From an uncultured Bacilli bacterium (GTDB taxonomy: Bacteria > Bacillota_I > Bacilli_A > RF39 > UBA660), in assembly GCA_947623665.1 (NCBI GenBank), contig CANQHJ010000006.1, positions 1 to 37,234 on the forward strand: a stretch of 37,234 bases of DNA, read 5' to 3'. Positions 1 to 9,270 of the stretch are shown here, in pieces. The first letter of the stretch is position 1. The number at the start of each line of letters is the position of its first letter. Position numbers and translations under genes: made by a program. A model generated the notes under the pieces. It saw nothing but the letters and a program-made list of their open reading frames with translations, ran no database searches and was not told the origin of the DNA.

Positions 1-14
1 GGTTAAAACAAAAA

Positions 15-50
15 AAGAAAATCAAATTTATTATAAAATTTAATTTTCTT
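15..50 (-). terminator. Rho-independent terminator downstream of the metallophosphoesterase gene
   Basis: Inverted repeat AAGAAAATCAAATTT (15-29) / AAATTTAATTTTCTT (36-50), one G-U on the minus strand, followed on the minus strand by a T-run (positions 14-8). Confidence 0.7.
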
Positions 51-93
51 ACCCCAAAACTCTTTACACTAACTAGACATCACGCCTTTATTC

Positions 94-1005
94 CTATTCC
101 CCTAACCTTTTATATTTTCTTTTCACTAATACCTTTTCTTTATCATATTTTTTATTATTAGATAGTTCTAAAGTACTATCATAAATTGGATAAATAAAGT
201 TAAATTTTTGAAAATTATTAGTACATTTTGCAAACATAGTAAGTGGTCCATTAACAATAACTTTATCTTCTCTATTAACAAGAGTATTTCTTACATTTTT
301 AGGAAACAATGACTTTTCTGGTGAAATAAGTCCCCTATCAGAATTCCAAAGTTCATACATAATAGGTAGAACACATCCATTATGCATATGCCCACATATA
401 ATAAAATCATAATTATCTAACCTTTTTAAAACATCTAAATCATTAATATGAGATGGTGAATGAATAAGTAAGATATTTACTTTATCATTTGGAATATCAA
501 GAGGTAATTTATTATCCAAATCAGAAAGTAATAAACTTTTACTATCATCACTTATGTGATAAACATCTAAATTTTGAGTAACACCTGTAACAAAAATATT
601 TGAATCATTATAAGATTCATTATTTAAAATATTTATATTATTAATACTATTAATTCTTTCAAAAAAGTCTTTATCTAATTCATAACTCCATCCATTATCT
701 GTTTTTGCATAGCAATCATGATTTCCTAAAGATATTAAAGTTGGTGCAATAGAGCCAACCTCTTTTAACCAAGATAATAATCTATCTAATTCAAACTTAC
801 TCCTAACATCACTAATAGAATCAACAATATCACCTGGCATAAGAATATAATTAGGATTATCATTTGAAATTTTCAAAGAAATATTAGATAATTTCCTATT
901 CGATACCTCACTACTAAAATGTAAATCACTTTCAATACAAAACTTTATATCTTTTTCTACTTTAGAATTATAAACTTTATAAGAAGTCGTATGAAAAACA
1001 CTCAT
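94..1005 (-). CDS. Metallophosphoesterase (calcineurin-like phosphoesterase)
   Basis: ORF 303 aa; motifs ESDLHFS, MPGDIVD, LGNHDC and ICGHMHNG match the metallophosphoesterase D-H / GD / GNHD / GHxH pattern. Confidence 0.9.
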   Translation of the reverse strand: MSVFHTTSYKVYNSKVEKDIKFCIESDLHFSSEVSNRKLSNISLKISNDNPNYILMPGDIVDSISDVRSKFELDRLLSWLKEVGSIAPTLISLGNHDCYAKTDNGWSYELDKDFFERINSINNINILNNESYNDSNIFVTGVTQNLDVYHISDDSKSLLLSDLDNKLPLDIPNDKVNILLIHSPSHINDLDVLKRLDNYDFIICGHMHNGCVLPIMYELWNSDRGLISPEKSLFPKNVRNTLVNREDKVIVNGPLTMFAKCTNNFQKFNFIYPIYDSTLELSNNKKYDKEKVLVKRKYKRLGE

Positions 1006-1069
1006 AATATTATCTTCCTTTCGTTGGATAATATATTAGCACATTCAAAATTTTATGTAAATAAATTTT

Positions 1070-2191
1070 CTAAAGTGGTATCTTTAAAGACTGTCCTATT
1101 TGTAATATATCACTTGTAAGATTATTAAGATTTTTTATTTCATTAACTGTCTTATCATAACGCCTAGCAATAGCATAAAGAGTATCCCCATTTTTAACTA
1201 TATAAGTAATATAATTAACTCCTGCACTTGTAGGTATTTTTAAAACTTGACCTATTTGTAATGTATTACTTGAAAGATTATTTAAACTTTTTATTGTATC
1301 AACCGACGTATTGAAACGCCTTGCAATTGCGTACATTGTATCTCCACTTTTAACAACATAATCAATTGATGTAGATGTATTACTAGTAGGAATCTTTAAT
1401 GTTTGCCCAACTATAATTAAATCACTAACTAAATTATTAAGACCTTTTATTGCATTTACTGTTGTATTATATCTTTGAGCAAGCACTGAAAGACTATCTC
1501 CTTTTTGTACTGTATAAGAAAAATAATTATCTGTAGCATCAGTTGGTATCTTTAATCTTTGACCTATTTGTAATGTATTACTTGAAAGATTATTTACACT
1601 TTTTATTGCATCTACACTTGTATTAAAACGTCTAGCAATTGCATAAAGTGTATCTCCCTCTTTTACAATATAAAAACCATCATCTTCCTCTTCACTATTA
1701 TTATCTTCTCCTTCTAAAACACAAGAATTTAAATTACCATAGAAAGAATTAATTAAATTCCAAGTAGTATTATTAACTATTCCATTTGCAGTAATCTCAT
1801 TATTAAGTTGAAATCTTTTAACTGCAATTTCCGTATCAGCATCAAACTCCCCTGTAACGTCCCCTGAATAAAACAACAATGCCCTAAGTTTAGTTTGTAA
1901 ATCTCTAACATAACTACCACTAGAGCCTAAACTAAGATTTGGAAAAACACTTATTGTCGCAATTTTTACATCAGTCTCATTATTTAAAGCATCCCAAACC
2001 TCACTCGTTACAATACCATCATCAACTAACCCAACACTTCCTTGAAAAGCCTTAACACCCACCTCAGTTGAAAGACCAAACACTCCATTAATAACTGCAT
2101 TATAAAAACCTAATCTCTTAAGCTTTTCTTGTAAAATAATTACATCTTCTCCACTACTTCCTAATTTTAATTCTTCATACATTAATATCAC
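1070..2191 (-). CDS. Peptidoglycan-binding protein with two PG_binding_1 repeats and four LysM domains
   Basis: ORF 373 aa; N-terminal 'LGSSGEDVIILQEKLKRLGFY..' and 'LGSSGSYVRDLQTKLRALLFY..', then four 'YxVKxGDTLYAIARRFN..IGQxLKIP' LysM units. Confidence 0.93.
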   Translation of the reverse strand: MILMYEELKLGSSGEDVIILQEKLKRLGFYNAVINGVFGLSTEVGVKAFQGSVGLVDDGIVTSEVWDALNNETDVKIATISVFPNLSLGSSGSYVRDLQTKLRALLFYSGDVTGEFDADTEIAVKRFQLNNEITANGIVNNTTWNLINSFYGNLNSCVLEGEDNNSEEEDDGFYIVKEGDTLYAIARRFNTSVDAIKSVNNLSSNTLQIGQRLKIPTDATDNYFSYTVQKGDSLSVLAQRYNTTVNAIKGLNNLVSDLIIVGQTLKIPTSNTSTSIDYVVKSGDTMYAIARRFNTSVDTIKSLNNLSSNTLQIGQVLKIPTSAGVNYITYIVKNGDTLYAIARRYDKTVNEIKNLNNLTSDILQIGQSLKIPL

Positions 2192-2248
2192 CTAATTAAG
2201 TTTATTCATTTATTACAAAAGTATTAATATAATTAAATGAGGTGAATT

Positions 2249-3457
2249 ATGCCAAAAGGATATTTAAAAGTAAATGTATATAGTGATACTATTGCAAACC
2301 CTGTTAAAAATGCTACTGTGAAAGTATTAAAAAATAATGAAGAAATAACAACTCTCATAACAGATGAAAACGGACAAACACCATTAATAAAACTCGAAAC
2401 AGTTGATAAAAATTATTCAGAAACTAATCAAAAACAAGTAAGACCTTATGAAACTTATGATATAGAAGTAACTGCTCTAGGTCTTACCCCAACAAAAATA
2501 GAAGGAGTTCAAATATTTGATAATATAACATCTATTCAAAATGTAGATATGACTTCTATTGATGAAAATCAAAATCAACAAACAGAAGAAATTACTCCTA
2601 ATACTCTATGGAAGGATTATCCACAACCAATTGAGGAAAACTATCCTAATGAAAATATATCCCCAATAGTTCTAAAACAAGTCCTAATACCAGAAACCAT
2701 AGTAGTACATGATGGTACTCCTGCATCAAGTGCCAAAAACTATACTGTAGAGTTTACTGATTACATAAAAAACGTGGCTAGTAGTGAAATATACAGTACT
2801 TGGCCTAAAGAAGCTATTAAAGCAAATGTTCTTGCTATTATATCATTTACTTTAAACAGAATTTATACCGAATGGTATCGTAGTAGAGGTTATGATTTTA
2901 CTATAACTTCTACTCCTAGTTATGACCAAAAATACACAAGAGGAGGAACTATCTTTGAACCTATTTCAAATGTAGTAGATGAAATATTTAACGAATACAT
3001 AAGAAAAGGAGTAAGAACAGAACCCCTACTTGCTAGATATTTAAGTGAAACATCAACTCCTGGAATACTAAGTCAATGGGGTTCAAAAGATTTAGCAGAC
3101 AAAAACTATTCTGCCCTAGAAATATTAAAATATTATTATGGAAATGATATAAATACCTATAAAGCACCCACAACAAATAAATATCCCTACTCTTTTACAT
3201 CAACATTAAAACAAAATGATTGTAGTATAGATGTTTATATCTTACAAAACTCTCTAAACTACATTAGAGGAAGTTATCCTGGAATACCATTAATACCAAA
3301 TCCTACTGGATATTTTGATAGTAACACAACAAATGCAGTAAAAACTTTTCAAAAAGTATTTTCTCTTCCTCAAACAGGAAATGTAGATTATAGTACATGG
3401 TATAAAATATCTTATATATTAACCGCAGTAGAAGATTTAACAGAAACACTTTTCTAA
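2249..3457 (+). CDS. SpoIID/LytB-like domain protein with N-terminal carboxypeptidase-regulatory-like domain and C-terminal PG_binding_1 domain
   Basis: ORF 402 aa; 'WPKEAIKANVLAIISFTLNRIYTEWYRSRGYDFTITSTPSYDQKY' resembles the SpoIID/LytB core; C-terminal 'LQNSLNYIRGSYPGIPLIPNPTGYFDSNTTNAVKTFQKVFSLPQTGNVDYSTWYKI' is PG_binding_1-like; SD GAGGTG upstream of ATG. Confidence 0.7.
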   Translation: MPKGYLKVNVYSDTIANPVKNATVKVLKNNEEITTLITDENGQTPLIKLETVDKNYSETNQKQVRPYETYDIEVTALGLTPTKIEGVQIFDNITSIQNVDMTSIDENQNQQTEEITPNTLWKDYPQPIEENYPNENISPIVLKQVLIPETIVVHDGTPASSAKNYTVEFTDYIKNVASSEIYSTWPKEAIKANVLAIISFTLNRIYTEWYRSRGYDFTITSTPSYDQKYTRGGTIFEPISNVVDEIFNEYIRKGVRTEPLLARYLSETSTPGILSQWGSKDLADKNYSALEILKYYYGNDINTYKAPTTNKYPYSFTSTLKQNDCSIDVYILQNSLNYIRGSYPGIPLIPNPTGYFDSNTTNAVKTFQKVFSLPQTGNVDYSTWYKISYILTAVEDLTETLF

Positions 3458-3510
3458 TAAAACTTGTCTATTTAACAATACTTAGCTAGAATAATATTAG
3501 GAGGTTTGAA

Positions 3511-4230
3511 ATGGCAAAATACAAAACATTATTATTTGATTTAGATGATACTTTAATAGATAATATCGAATCTGTAAAATATGCTTTTAAAACTATTACT
3601 AATATTTTAAAAATAGAATATAGTAATGAATTATTTAAAAAATGGAAAAAAGCTGATGATAATTATTGGTATAGATGGTCTACAAAACAAATGTATATTC
3701 CTAAAAATATTAAAACTATAGATGAAGAAATAGAATATGTAAGAGCAAATCGTTTTATTGAATTTTTTAAAGACTTAGATATAAGTATGAACAAAGCAAT
3801 AGATCTTAATGATATTTATTGTAAAATGTTAGGTGTAAATATTGTAGAAATAGAGGGTGCTAAAGAGTTACTTCAAAGTTTAAATAATGACTATGAAATT
3901 GCTATTGCAACTAATGGTCCAAAAAAAGCAGCTGAAGATAAACTAATAAAAGCAAAATTAAACCCTTATGTATCAGTTCTAGTTGCATCAGAAGAAGTAG
4001 GTTTTGGTAAACCAGATCCTAAATACTTTGAATTTTTATATAAAAAATGTCAAAACAAAGATAAAGATAGTATGTTATTAATTGGAGATTCTCTAAAAAC
4101 AGATATAGTTGGTGGAATAAATAATGGTATTGATACTTGTTGGTTTAATAAAGATAGCATAAAACTACCAGAAGAATACAAACCAACTATAGTTATTAAT
4201 AAATTATTATCCCTAAAGAAAAAACTATAA
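3511..4230 (+). CDS. HAD-superfamily hydrolase, YjjG/YfnB-like (noncanonical pyrimidine nucleotidase family)
   Basis: ORF 239 aa; DLDDTLID, IATNG, GKPDPKYF and IGDSLKTDIVGG motifs; SD AGGAGG upstream. Confidence 0.85.
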   Translation: MAKYKTLLFDLDDTLIDNIESVKYAFKTITNILKIEYSNELFKKWKKADDNYWYRWSTKQMYIPKNIKTIDEEIEYVRANRFIEFFKDLDISMNKAIDLNDIYCKMLGVNIVEIEGAKELLQSLNNDYEIAIATNGPKKAAEDKLIKAKLNPYVSVLVASEEVGFGKPDPKYFEFLYKKCQNKDKDSMLLIGDSLKTDIVGGINNGIDTCWFNKDSIKLPEEYKPTIVINKLLSLKKKL

Positions 4231-4261
4231 GCAATTTACAAATTAGTAAATTGCTTTTTTA
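4231..4261. terminator. Bidirectional terminator between the convergent HAD hydrolase and nadE genes
   Basis: Perfect inverted repeat GCAATTTAC (4231-4239) / GTAAATTGC (4246-4254) followed by TTTTTT; A-rich on the other side. Confidence 0.8.
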
Positions 4262-5008
4262 TTAAACTCTCTTATAAGTTGGAATAGGTCTTACTTTATG
4301 TAAGTTTTTCTGATGTTTTTCTAAAATAATTTTTTCTGCTGTCTCGTCTGTTTTACCATTTTCAATATATTCATCTATTTGAGCATAAGTAACACCTAAT
4401 CTATCTTCATCTGTTGAACCACTAAGTCCATCACTAGGAGCTTTATTAATTATTTTATCAGGAACATTTAAGTATTTTGCTAATTCATAAACTTCTGTAA
4501 CTGTATAATTAGCAATCGGATTAAAATCATATCCAGCATCACCCCATTTAGTAGAATATCCAACAAAATATTCACTTTTATTACCAGTACCAATAACTAA
4601 AAATCCCAATCCTTGTGCTAAATGATATTGTGCAGTCATTCTAAGTCTAGGTTTAATATTTATATCAGCTTCTTTTTTTATATTAGTTGGCAATTCTTCT
4701 ACTCTTTCCATTTCATCTCTTAATTCTTCATATGCTCTTGTTAAATCAACTTTAATAAAAGGAACATCAAAAGTTTTTGCAACTAATTTAGCATCTTCAA
4801 AATCACTATTATTTGACTCACATGGAAGAGCCACTGTTAATATTTTATCTTTAGGTAAACTCTTAGAAAGAAGTCCAATAACAACAGCACTATCCTTTCC
4901 ACCACTGTTTCCAACAACTACTCCATTTGCATTATTAGTATACACAAAATCTTTTATCCAATTAGTAATATTCTCTACCTCTTTTTTAACATCTTTTATC
5001 ATTTTCAT
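4262..5008 (-). CDS. nadE: NAD+ synthase (ammonia-dependent type)
   Basis: ORF 248 aa; SGGKDS PP-loop motif, 'GTGNKSEYFVGYSTKWGDAGYDFNPIA', 'APSDGLSGSTDEDRLGVTYAQID'. Confidence 0.95.
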   Translation of the reverse strand: MKMIKDVKKEVENITNWIKDFVYTNNANGVVVGNSGGKDSAVVIGLLSKSLPKDKILTVALPCESNNSDFEDAKLVAKTFDVPFIKVDLTRAYEELRDEMERVEELPTNIKKEADINIKPRLRMTAQYHLAQGLGFLVIGTGNKSEYFVGYSTKWGDAGYDFNPIANYTVTEVYELAKYLNVPDKIINKAPSDGLSGSTDEDRLGVTYAQIDEYIENGKTDETAEKIILEKHQKNLHKVRPIPTYKRV

Positions 5009-5062
5009 CCTCCTTATAGTAATATGATATTAACTTTTTATTAATATCAAACGTTATATTTT

Positions 5063-5082
5063 TAACAAGTTATCACTTGTTA
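5063..5082. promoter_or_regulatory. Inverted repeat upstream of nadE (possible operator or leader hairpin)
   Basis: TAACAAG (5063-5069) TTATCA CTTGTTA (5076-5082), about 55-75 nt upstream of the nadE start codon. Confidence 0.35.
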
Positions 5083-5182
5083 TTAACATTATATTAAAAA
5101 CATAATATTTTGTCAATATATTTTTTATACAAATAACAATAATTAAAGTATATAAATTTTTTTATTTTTTTTTATTTTTCAC

Positions 5183-5211
5183 TTGACAAATTAGCCTTTT
5201 GCCTTTATTAT
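5183..5211 (+). promoter_or_regulatory. Consensus sigma-A type promoter
   Basis: -35 TTGACA at 5183-5188, exactly 17-nt spacer, -10 TATTAT at 5206-5211, in an intergenic region with no plus-strand ORF downstream. Confidence 0.7.
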
Positions 5212-5217
5212 ATAAAT

Positions 5218-5318
5218 CACCAATTCGGTATTAGGCGAATTGGTCGCTAGTATCACACTAGCCAACCCCTTTTTATTCTTTTTTTGGAACTGCCCTCAGG
5301 GGGTGCAGTTCCTTTTTT
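5218..5318 (+). ncRNA. Candidate stand-alone small RNA (~100 nt) with two hairpins and a terminator hairpin
   Basis: Hairpin 1 ACCAATTCG/CGAATTGGT (5219-5244), hairpin 2 GCTAGT/ACTAGC (5246-5262), terminator stem GGAACTGC/GCAGTTCC (5286-5312) followed by TTTTTT; preceded by a consensus promoter; no ORF. Confidence 0.6.
5286..5318 (+). terminator. Rho-independent terminator of the candidate sRNA
   Basis: GGAACTGC (5286-5293) / GCAGTTCC (5305-5312) followed by TTTTTT. Confidence 0.75.
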
Positions 5319-5333
5319 ATTTTGTTATTACAC

Positions 5334-5364
5334 AAAAAGGAAAGATTTTGTCTTTCCTTTTTTT
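5334..5364. terminator. Terminator downstream of the ASCH gene (works on either strand by sequence)
   Basis: AAAAAGGAAAGA TTTTG TCTTTCCTTTTTT inverted repeat immediately downstream of the minus-strand ASCH stop codon. Confidence 0.7.
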
Positions 5365-5746
5365 AATATTCATCTATATCCCAAATAGATAATTTTCCTT
5401 TTATTTCTTTATTAGAATGAATCTCTTCAATATCACTAAGTACCCATGCATAACCTACTCTATCAGGCTCATTTCCATAAATGAATGGATTTTCATCAAT
5501 TATTTCTTTATTTTTATTTCCAACTAAAACAATACAATCAACTAAATTTGCTTTAGCAACTATCCTAGAAGTAGGAAAATCATACCCTAAAGAAGAATAC
5601 TTTTTTATATATTTTTCTTCTACACTTTTACCAGCATGAATTAATATTTCTCCTCGATAATTAGTTTTCCAACTACGAAATTCATAATGTTTATCCCCTT
5701 TAGCTATTAAAGTTGCAAAAGGTTGTTTAATCGTCAGAGCCTTCAT
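5363..5746 (-). CDS. ASCH domain protein
   Basis: ORF 128 aa starting MKALTIKQPFATLIAKGDKHYEFRSWKTNYRGEILIHAGK, typical of ASCH domains; overlaps the end of the PFOR gene. Confidence 0.85.
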   Translation of the reverse strand: MKALTIKQPFATLIAKGDKHYEFRSWKTNYRGEILIHAGKSVEEKYIKKYSSLGYDFPTSRIVAKANLVDCIVLVGNKNKEIIDENPFIYGNEPDRVGYAWVLSDIEEIHSNKEIKGKLSIWDIDEY

Positions 5747-8700
5747 CACTTTCCTCTTCTACTTGCTCTTCTTTACTTAATTCTTCATAATAAGAGAACC
5801 TATTAACAGCATTATCCTTATTTTCTTCAAGTAATTTTTTATAATCTTTAGAAATACCTTTCAAACTACGATAACGATCTTCACCAGACATAAAATCATA
5901 ATACTTAGAAAAATCTGCCTTAGAGTCCAAACTAAACTTCTTCTCATCAGGATTATAATGGAATATTGGAAAATATCCTGAAGTTGTAGCTTTCTTCTCT
6001 TCTGCAATACTACTTGCCATAGAAGCAACTATTCCTTGAGCAATACAAGGAGAATAAGCAATTATAATAGATGGACCATTATAAGCTTCTGCCTCTTTCA
6101 TAACTTTAATTGCTTGGGCGGGATTAGCACCCAATGAAATAGTACCAACATAAACATGTGGATAAGATAAAGCCATACGTGCTAAATCTTTTTTAGCATT
6201 CTTCTTACCATGAGATGCAAACTTTGCAACTGCACCCACTCTAGTAGATTTAGATGCTTGACCTCCAGTGTTTGAATATACTTCTGTATCTAAAACCAAA
6301 ATATTAACATTTTCTCTAGTAGATAGAACATGATCTATTCCATTATAACCAATGTCATAAGCCCAACCATCTCCGCCTACCATCCAAACAGATTTAGGTT
6401 TTATAAACTCTTTTAATTTTGCAAGACCTTCTATCTTAGTATTATCAACAATCTCATATAACAAAGATGCAGTCTCCATATTAATATCTTTTACATATGC
6501 CTTATAAACTTTTTTCTCAGAATTTTTAACTTTATCTATATTATTTTTTATTAAATTAACAATTCTTGTTTTCATAGTTTGATCCGCAACTTTCATTCCA
6601 TAACCAAACTCAGCATTATCCTCAAACAACGAATTAGACCAAGGAATTGTATAAGGAGTTGATGGAATACTTGCCCCATAAATAGAGGAACATCCAGTTG
6701 CATTAGCAATAACAAGTCTATCTTTAAATAATTGTGTTAAAAGTTTTAAATAAGGAGTTTCTCCACAACCAGCACATGCCCCACTAAATTCAAAACTAGG
6801 TCTACTAAACTGACTACCTTTAACTGTATTATCAGGCATAGGTGTTTTCTCACTTACTTCGTTAAATAAGTATTTATATTCTTCTTCTACATTAGAATTT
6901 TTAAGTAATTCATTTTTATCCATCATAGTAATAGCTTTTTCACCTTTTTTACCAGGACATATTTCATGACATAAACTACATCCAGTACAATCAGGAATAC
7001 TAATACCTATAGTAAATTTATACTCTTCATCTTTAAATTTAAAATCAAGTAATTTTTCCTTTAAAGACTCAGGTGCATCCATAACCTCTGCTTCATTAAG
7101 TAAGAAAGGACGAACAACAGCATGTGGACAAACTAAAGAACACATATTACATGAAATACAAGCCTCACTATTATAACAAGGAACTGTATCAGTAATATTT
7201 CTCTTTTCTTTTCTAGAACTTCCCCCTTCAAATATACCATTTGGATTTTTAACAAAACTACTAACAGGAAGACAGTCTCCCTCCATTGCACCAATCACAT
7301 CAAATATATCTTTTTTATTATCAACAGAAATTTCATCATTAGAAACATCCGCTACTTTAATTCTTTTACATGATGATAAACAATTATCAATAGCCTCTAT
7401 ATTCTTCTTATCAATATTTCCACTTTTATGTGCAAATCTAACTTTAATACCTTGTTTTATCTCATTAACAGCAAAATCAAAATCAATAATATGACCAAGT
7501 TTAAATATCAAAGTCTCCATTATTGCACTAATCTTACCATTAAGTCCAGCATCTCTTGCAATACTACTTGCATCCACAACATAGAATTTAACATTTCTCT
7601 TACGTAATATTTCTTTATTATGATTATTCATCATTTCAAATATCTCTTTTTCATCAAGAGAAGTATTAAGTAAGAATATACCACCTTTTTTTATCTTATC
7701 AAGTAAATTAATTTTACTTAAATAAGAATCTTTAGTACAAACAACAAGTGAAGCTTTTTCTACATAATATGGTGATCGTATTGGTCTTTTTCCAAAACGT
7801 AAATGTCCAATTGTAACTCCACCAGATTTCTTAGAATCATATCTAAAATATCCTTGAACGTAAGCCCTAGTATGAGTACCAGTTATCTTCATCAAATCTT
7901 TAGATGCACTTACCATACCATCACTACCATAACCATATACTAAAAACTCTGTACAATCATTTGGTAAAGTAAAATTCTTATCATATTCAAGTGATAAATT
8001 AGTAACATCATCTTCTATACCAATAGTAAAATTATTTCTAATATCATGAGCATTCATAATATCAAAAACAGCCTTAATCATTGCAGGAGTTGTATTTTTA
8101 GAAGAAAGTCCATATCTTCCACCTACTACTTTAATCTTGCTCTCAACATCCTTTACTGTTTTTAAAACATCTAAATATAAAGGCTCTCCAGCAGACCCAG
8201 CTTCTTTAGTTCTATCAAGAACTGCAATTTTCTTAACTGATTTTGGTAATACTTTTAAGAAATATTTTGTACTAAATGGACGATATAAATGAACTTCTAT
8301 AAGTCCAACATCCTGTCCTTTTTCATTAACTAAATAATCTATTGTATCTTTAATAGTTCCACAAACTGAACCCATTGCAACTATTATTTTAGTTGCTTTT
8401 TCACTTCCATAATATTCAAAAGGTGCATAATTTCTTCCTGTAATTTTATTTATCTCTTGCATATAATCATTAACAATATCAGGAAGCCTTTCATAATAAG
8501 GATTTCTAACTTCCATCATTTGAAAATAAATATCTTCATTTTGAGCAGTACCACGAGTAAAAGGTTTATTAGGGTTAAGTGCTAAATTTCTAAATTCATC
8601 AAGTGCTTTTTCATCTATTAAACTTTTTAACTTTTCTAAATCTATAACATCAACTTTAGAAAGTTCATGACTAGTTCTAAATCCATCAAAGAAATGAAGA

Positions 8701-9191
8701 AATGGAACTTTTCCTTTTATTGCAGAAAGATGTGCTACTGCAGTTAAATCCATAACTTGTTGGACTGATGAAGTTGCAAGCATAGCAAATCCAGTAGAAC
8801 GTGCAGCATATACATCTTGATGATCTCCAAAAATTGATAAAGCATGGGTCGCAAGACTTCTTGCCGCAACATGAATAACACAAGGAAGTTGTTCCCCTGC
8901 TATTTTATACATATTAGGTATCATAAGTAAAAGTCCCTGACTTGCAGTATAAGTAGTTGTAAGACATCCTGCTTGTAGTGAACCATGAACCATACCAGCA
9001 GCACCCGCTTCACTTTCCATCTCAACTACACGAACCTTTTCTCCAAAAAAATTCTTCTTCCCTTCTCCAGATAATTTATCTACAGCCTCAGCCATAGGTG
9101 ATGCTGGAGTTATTGGATATATCCCAGCAACCTCTGTAAAGTTATATGAAACATAACTACATGCTTCATTACCATCCATTATTTTTTTCAT
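5727..9191 (-). CDS. nifJ: Pyruvate:ferredoxin (flavodoxin) oxidoreductase
   Basis: ORF 1154 aa; 'YPITPASPMAE', two ferredoxin motifs (CISCNMCSLVCPHAV, CTGCSLCHEICP), TPP domain 'ACAGCGETPYLKLL', 'GGDGWAYDIGYNGIDHVLS', 'DTEVYSNTGGQASKS'. Confidence 0.97.
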   Translation of the reverse strand: MKKIMDGNEACSYVSYNFTEVAGIYPITPASPMAEAVDKLSGEGKKNFFGEKVRVVEMESEAGAAGMVHGSLQAGCLTTTYTASQGLLLMIPNMYKIAGEQLPCVIHVAARSLATHALSIFGDHQDVYAARSTGFAMLATSSVQQVMDLTAVAHLSAIKGKVPFLHFFDGFRTSHELSKVDVIDLEKLKSLIDEKALDEFRNLALNPNKPFTRGTAQNEDIYFQMMEVRNPYYERLPDIVNDYMQEINKITGRNYAPFEYYGSEKATKIIVAMGSVCGTIKDTIDYLVNEKGQDVGLIEVHLYRPFSTKYFLKVLPKSVKKIAVLDRTKEAGSAGEPLYLDVLKTVKDVESKIKVVGGRYGLSSKNTTPAMIKAVFDIMNAHDIRNNFTIGIEDDVTNLSLEYDKNFTLPNDCTEFLVYGYGSDGMVSASKDLMKITGTHTRAYVQGYFRYDSKKSGGVTIGHLRFGKRPIRSPYYVEKASLVVCTKDSYLSKINLLDKIKKGGIFLLNTSLDEKEIFEMMNNHNKEILRKRNVKFYVVDASSIARDAGLNGKISAIMETLIFKLGHIIDFDFAVNEIKQGIKVRFAHKSGNIDKKNIEAIDNCLSSCKRIKVADVSNDEISVDNKKDIFDVIGAMEGDCLPVSSFVKNPNGIFEGGSSRKEKRNITDTVPCYNSEACISCNMCSLVCPHAVVRPFLLNEAEVMDAPESLKEKLLDFKFKDEEYKFTIGISIPDCTGCSLCHEICPGKKGEKAITMMDKNELLKNSNVEEEYKYLFNEVSEKTPMPDNTVKGSQFSRPSFEFSGACAGCGETPYLKLLTQLFKDRLVIANATGCSSIYGASIPSTPYTIPWSNSLFEDNAEFGYGMKVADQTMKTRIVNLIKNNIDKVKNSEKKVYKAYVKDINMETASLLYEIVDNTKIEGLAKLKEFIKPKSVWMVGGDGWAYDIGYNGIDHVLSTRENVNILVLDTEVYSNTGGQASKSTRVGAVAKFASHGKKNAKKDLARMALSYPHVYVGTISLGANPAQAIKVMKEAEAYNGPSIIIAYSPCIAQGIVASMASSIAEEKKATTSGYFPIFHYNPDEKKFSLDSKADFSKYYDFMSGEDRYRSLKGISKDYKKLLEENKDNAVNRFSYYEELSKEEQVEEESDEGSDD

Positions 9192-9245
9192 GATTAATCA
9201 TCACTCCCCTACATTATAATTATATAACAAATAATAAAGAAAAAA

Positions 9246-9270
9246 AAGATTAAGATTTCAACTTAATCTT
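9246..9270 (-). terminator. Terminator overlapping the stop codon of the PssE/GtrA-like gene
   Basis: AAGATTAAG (9246-9254) / CTTAATCTT (9262-9270); minus strand continues into a T-run. Confidence 0.65.

Noticed and set aside
3464-3492. TTGTCT-17-TAGAAT promoter-like sequence upstream of the HAD hydrolase
   Set aside because: Spacing is good, but the predicted start would fall on the Shine-Dalgarno (3499), leaving almost no leader; not strong enough to list as a feature.
8686-8883. 65-aa minus-strand ORF inside the PFOR gene
   Set aside because: Alternative frame of a well-supported gene; Cys/Ser-rich composition without motif.
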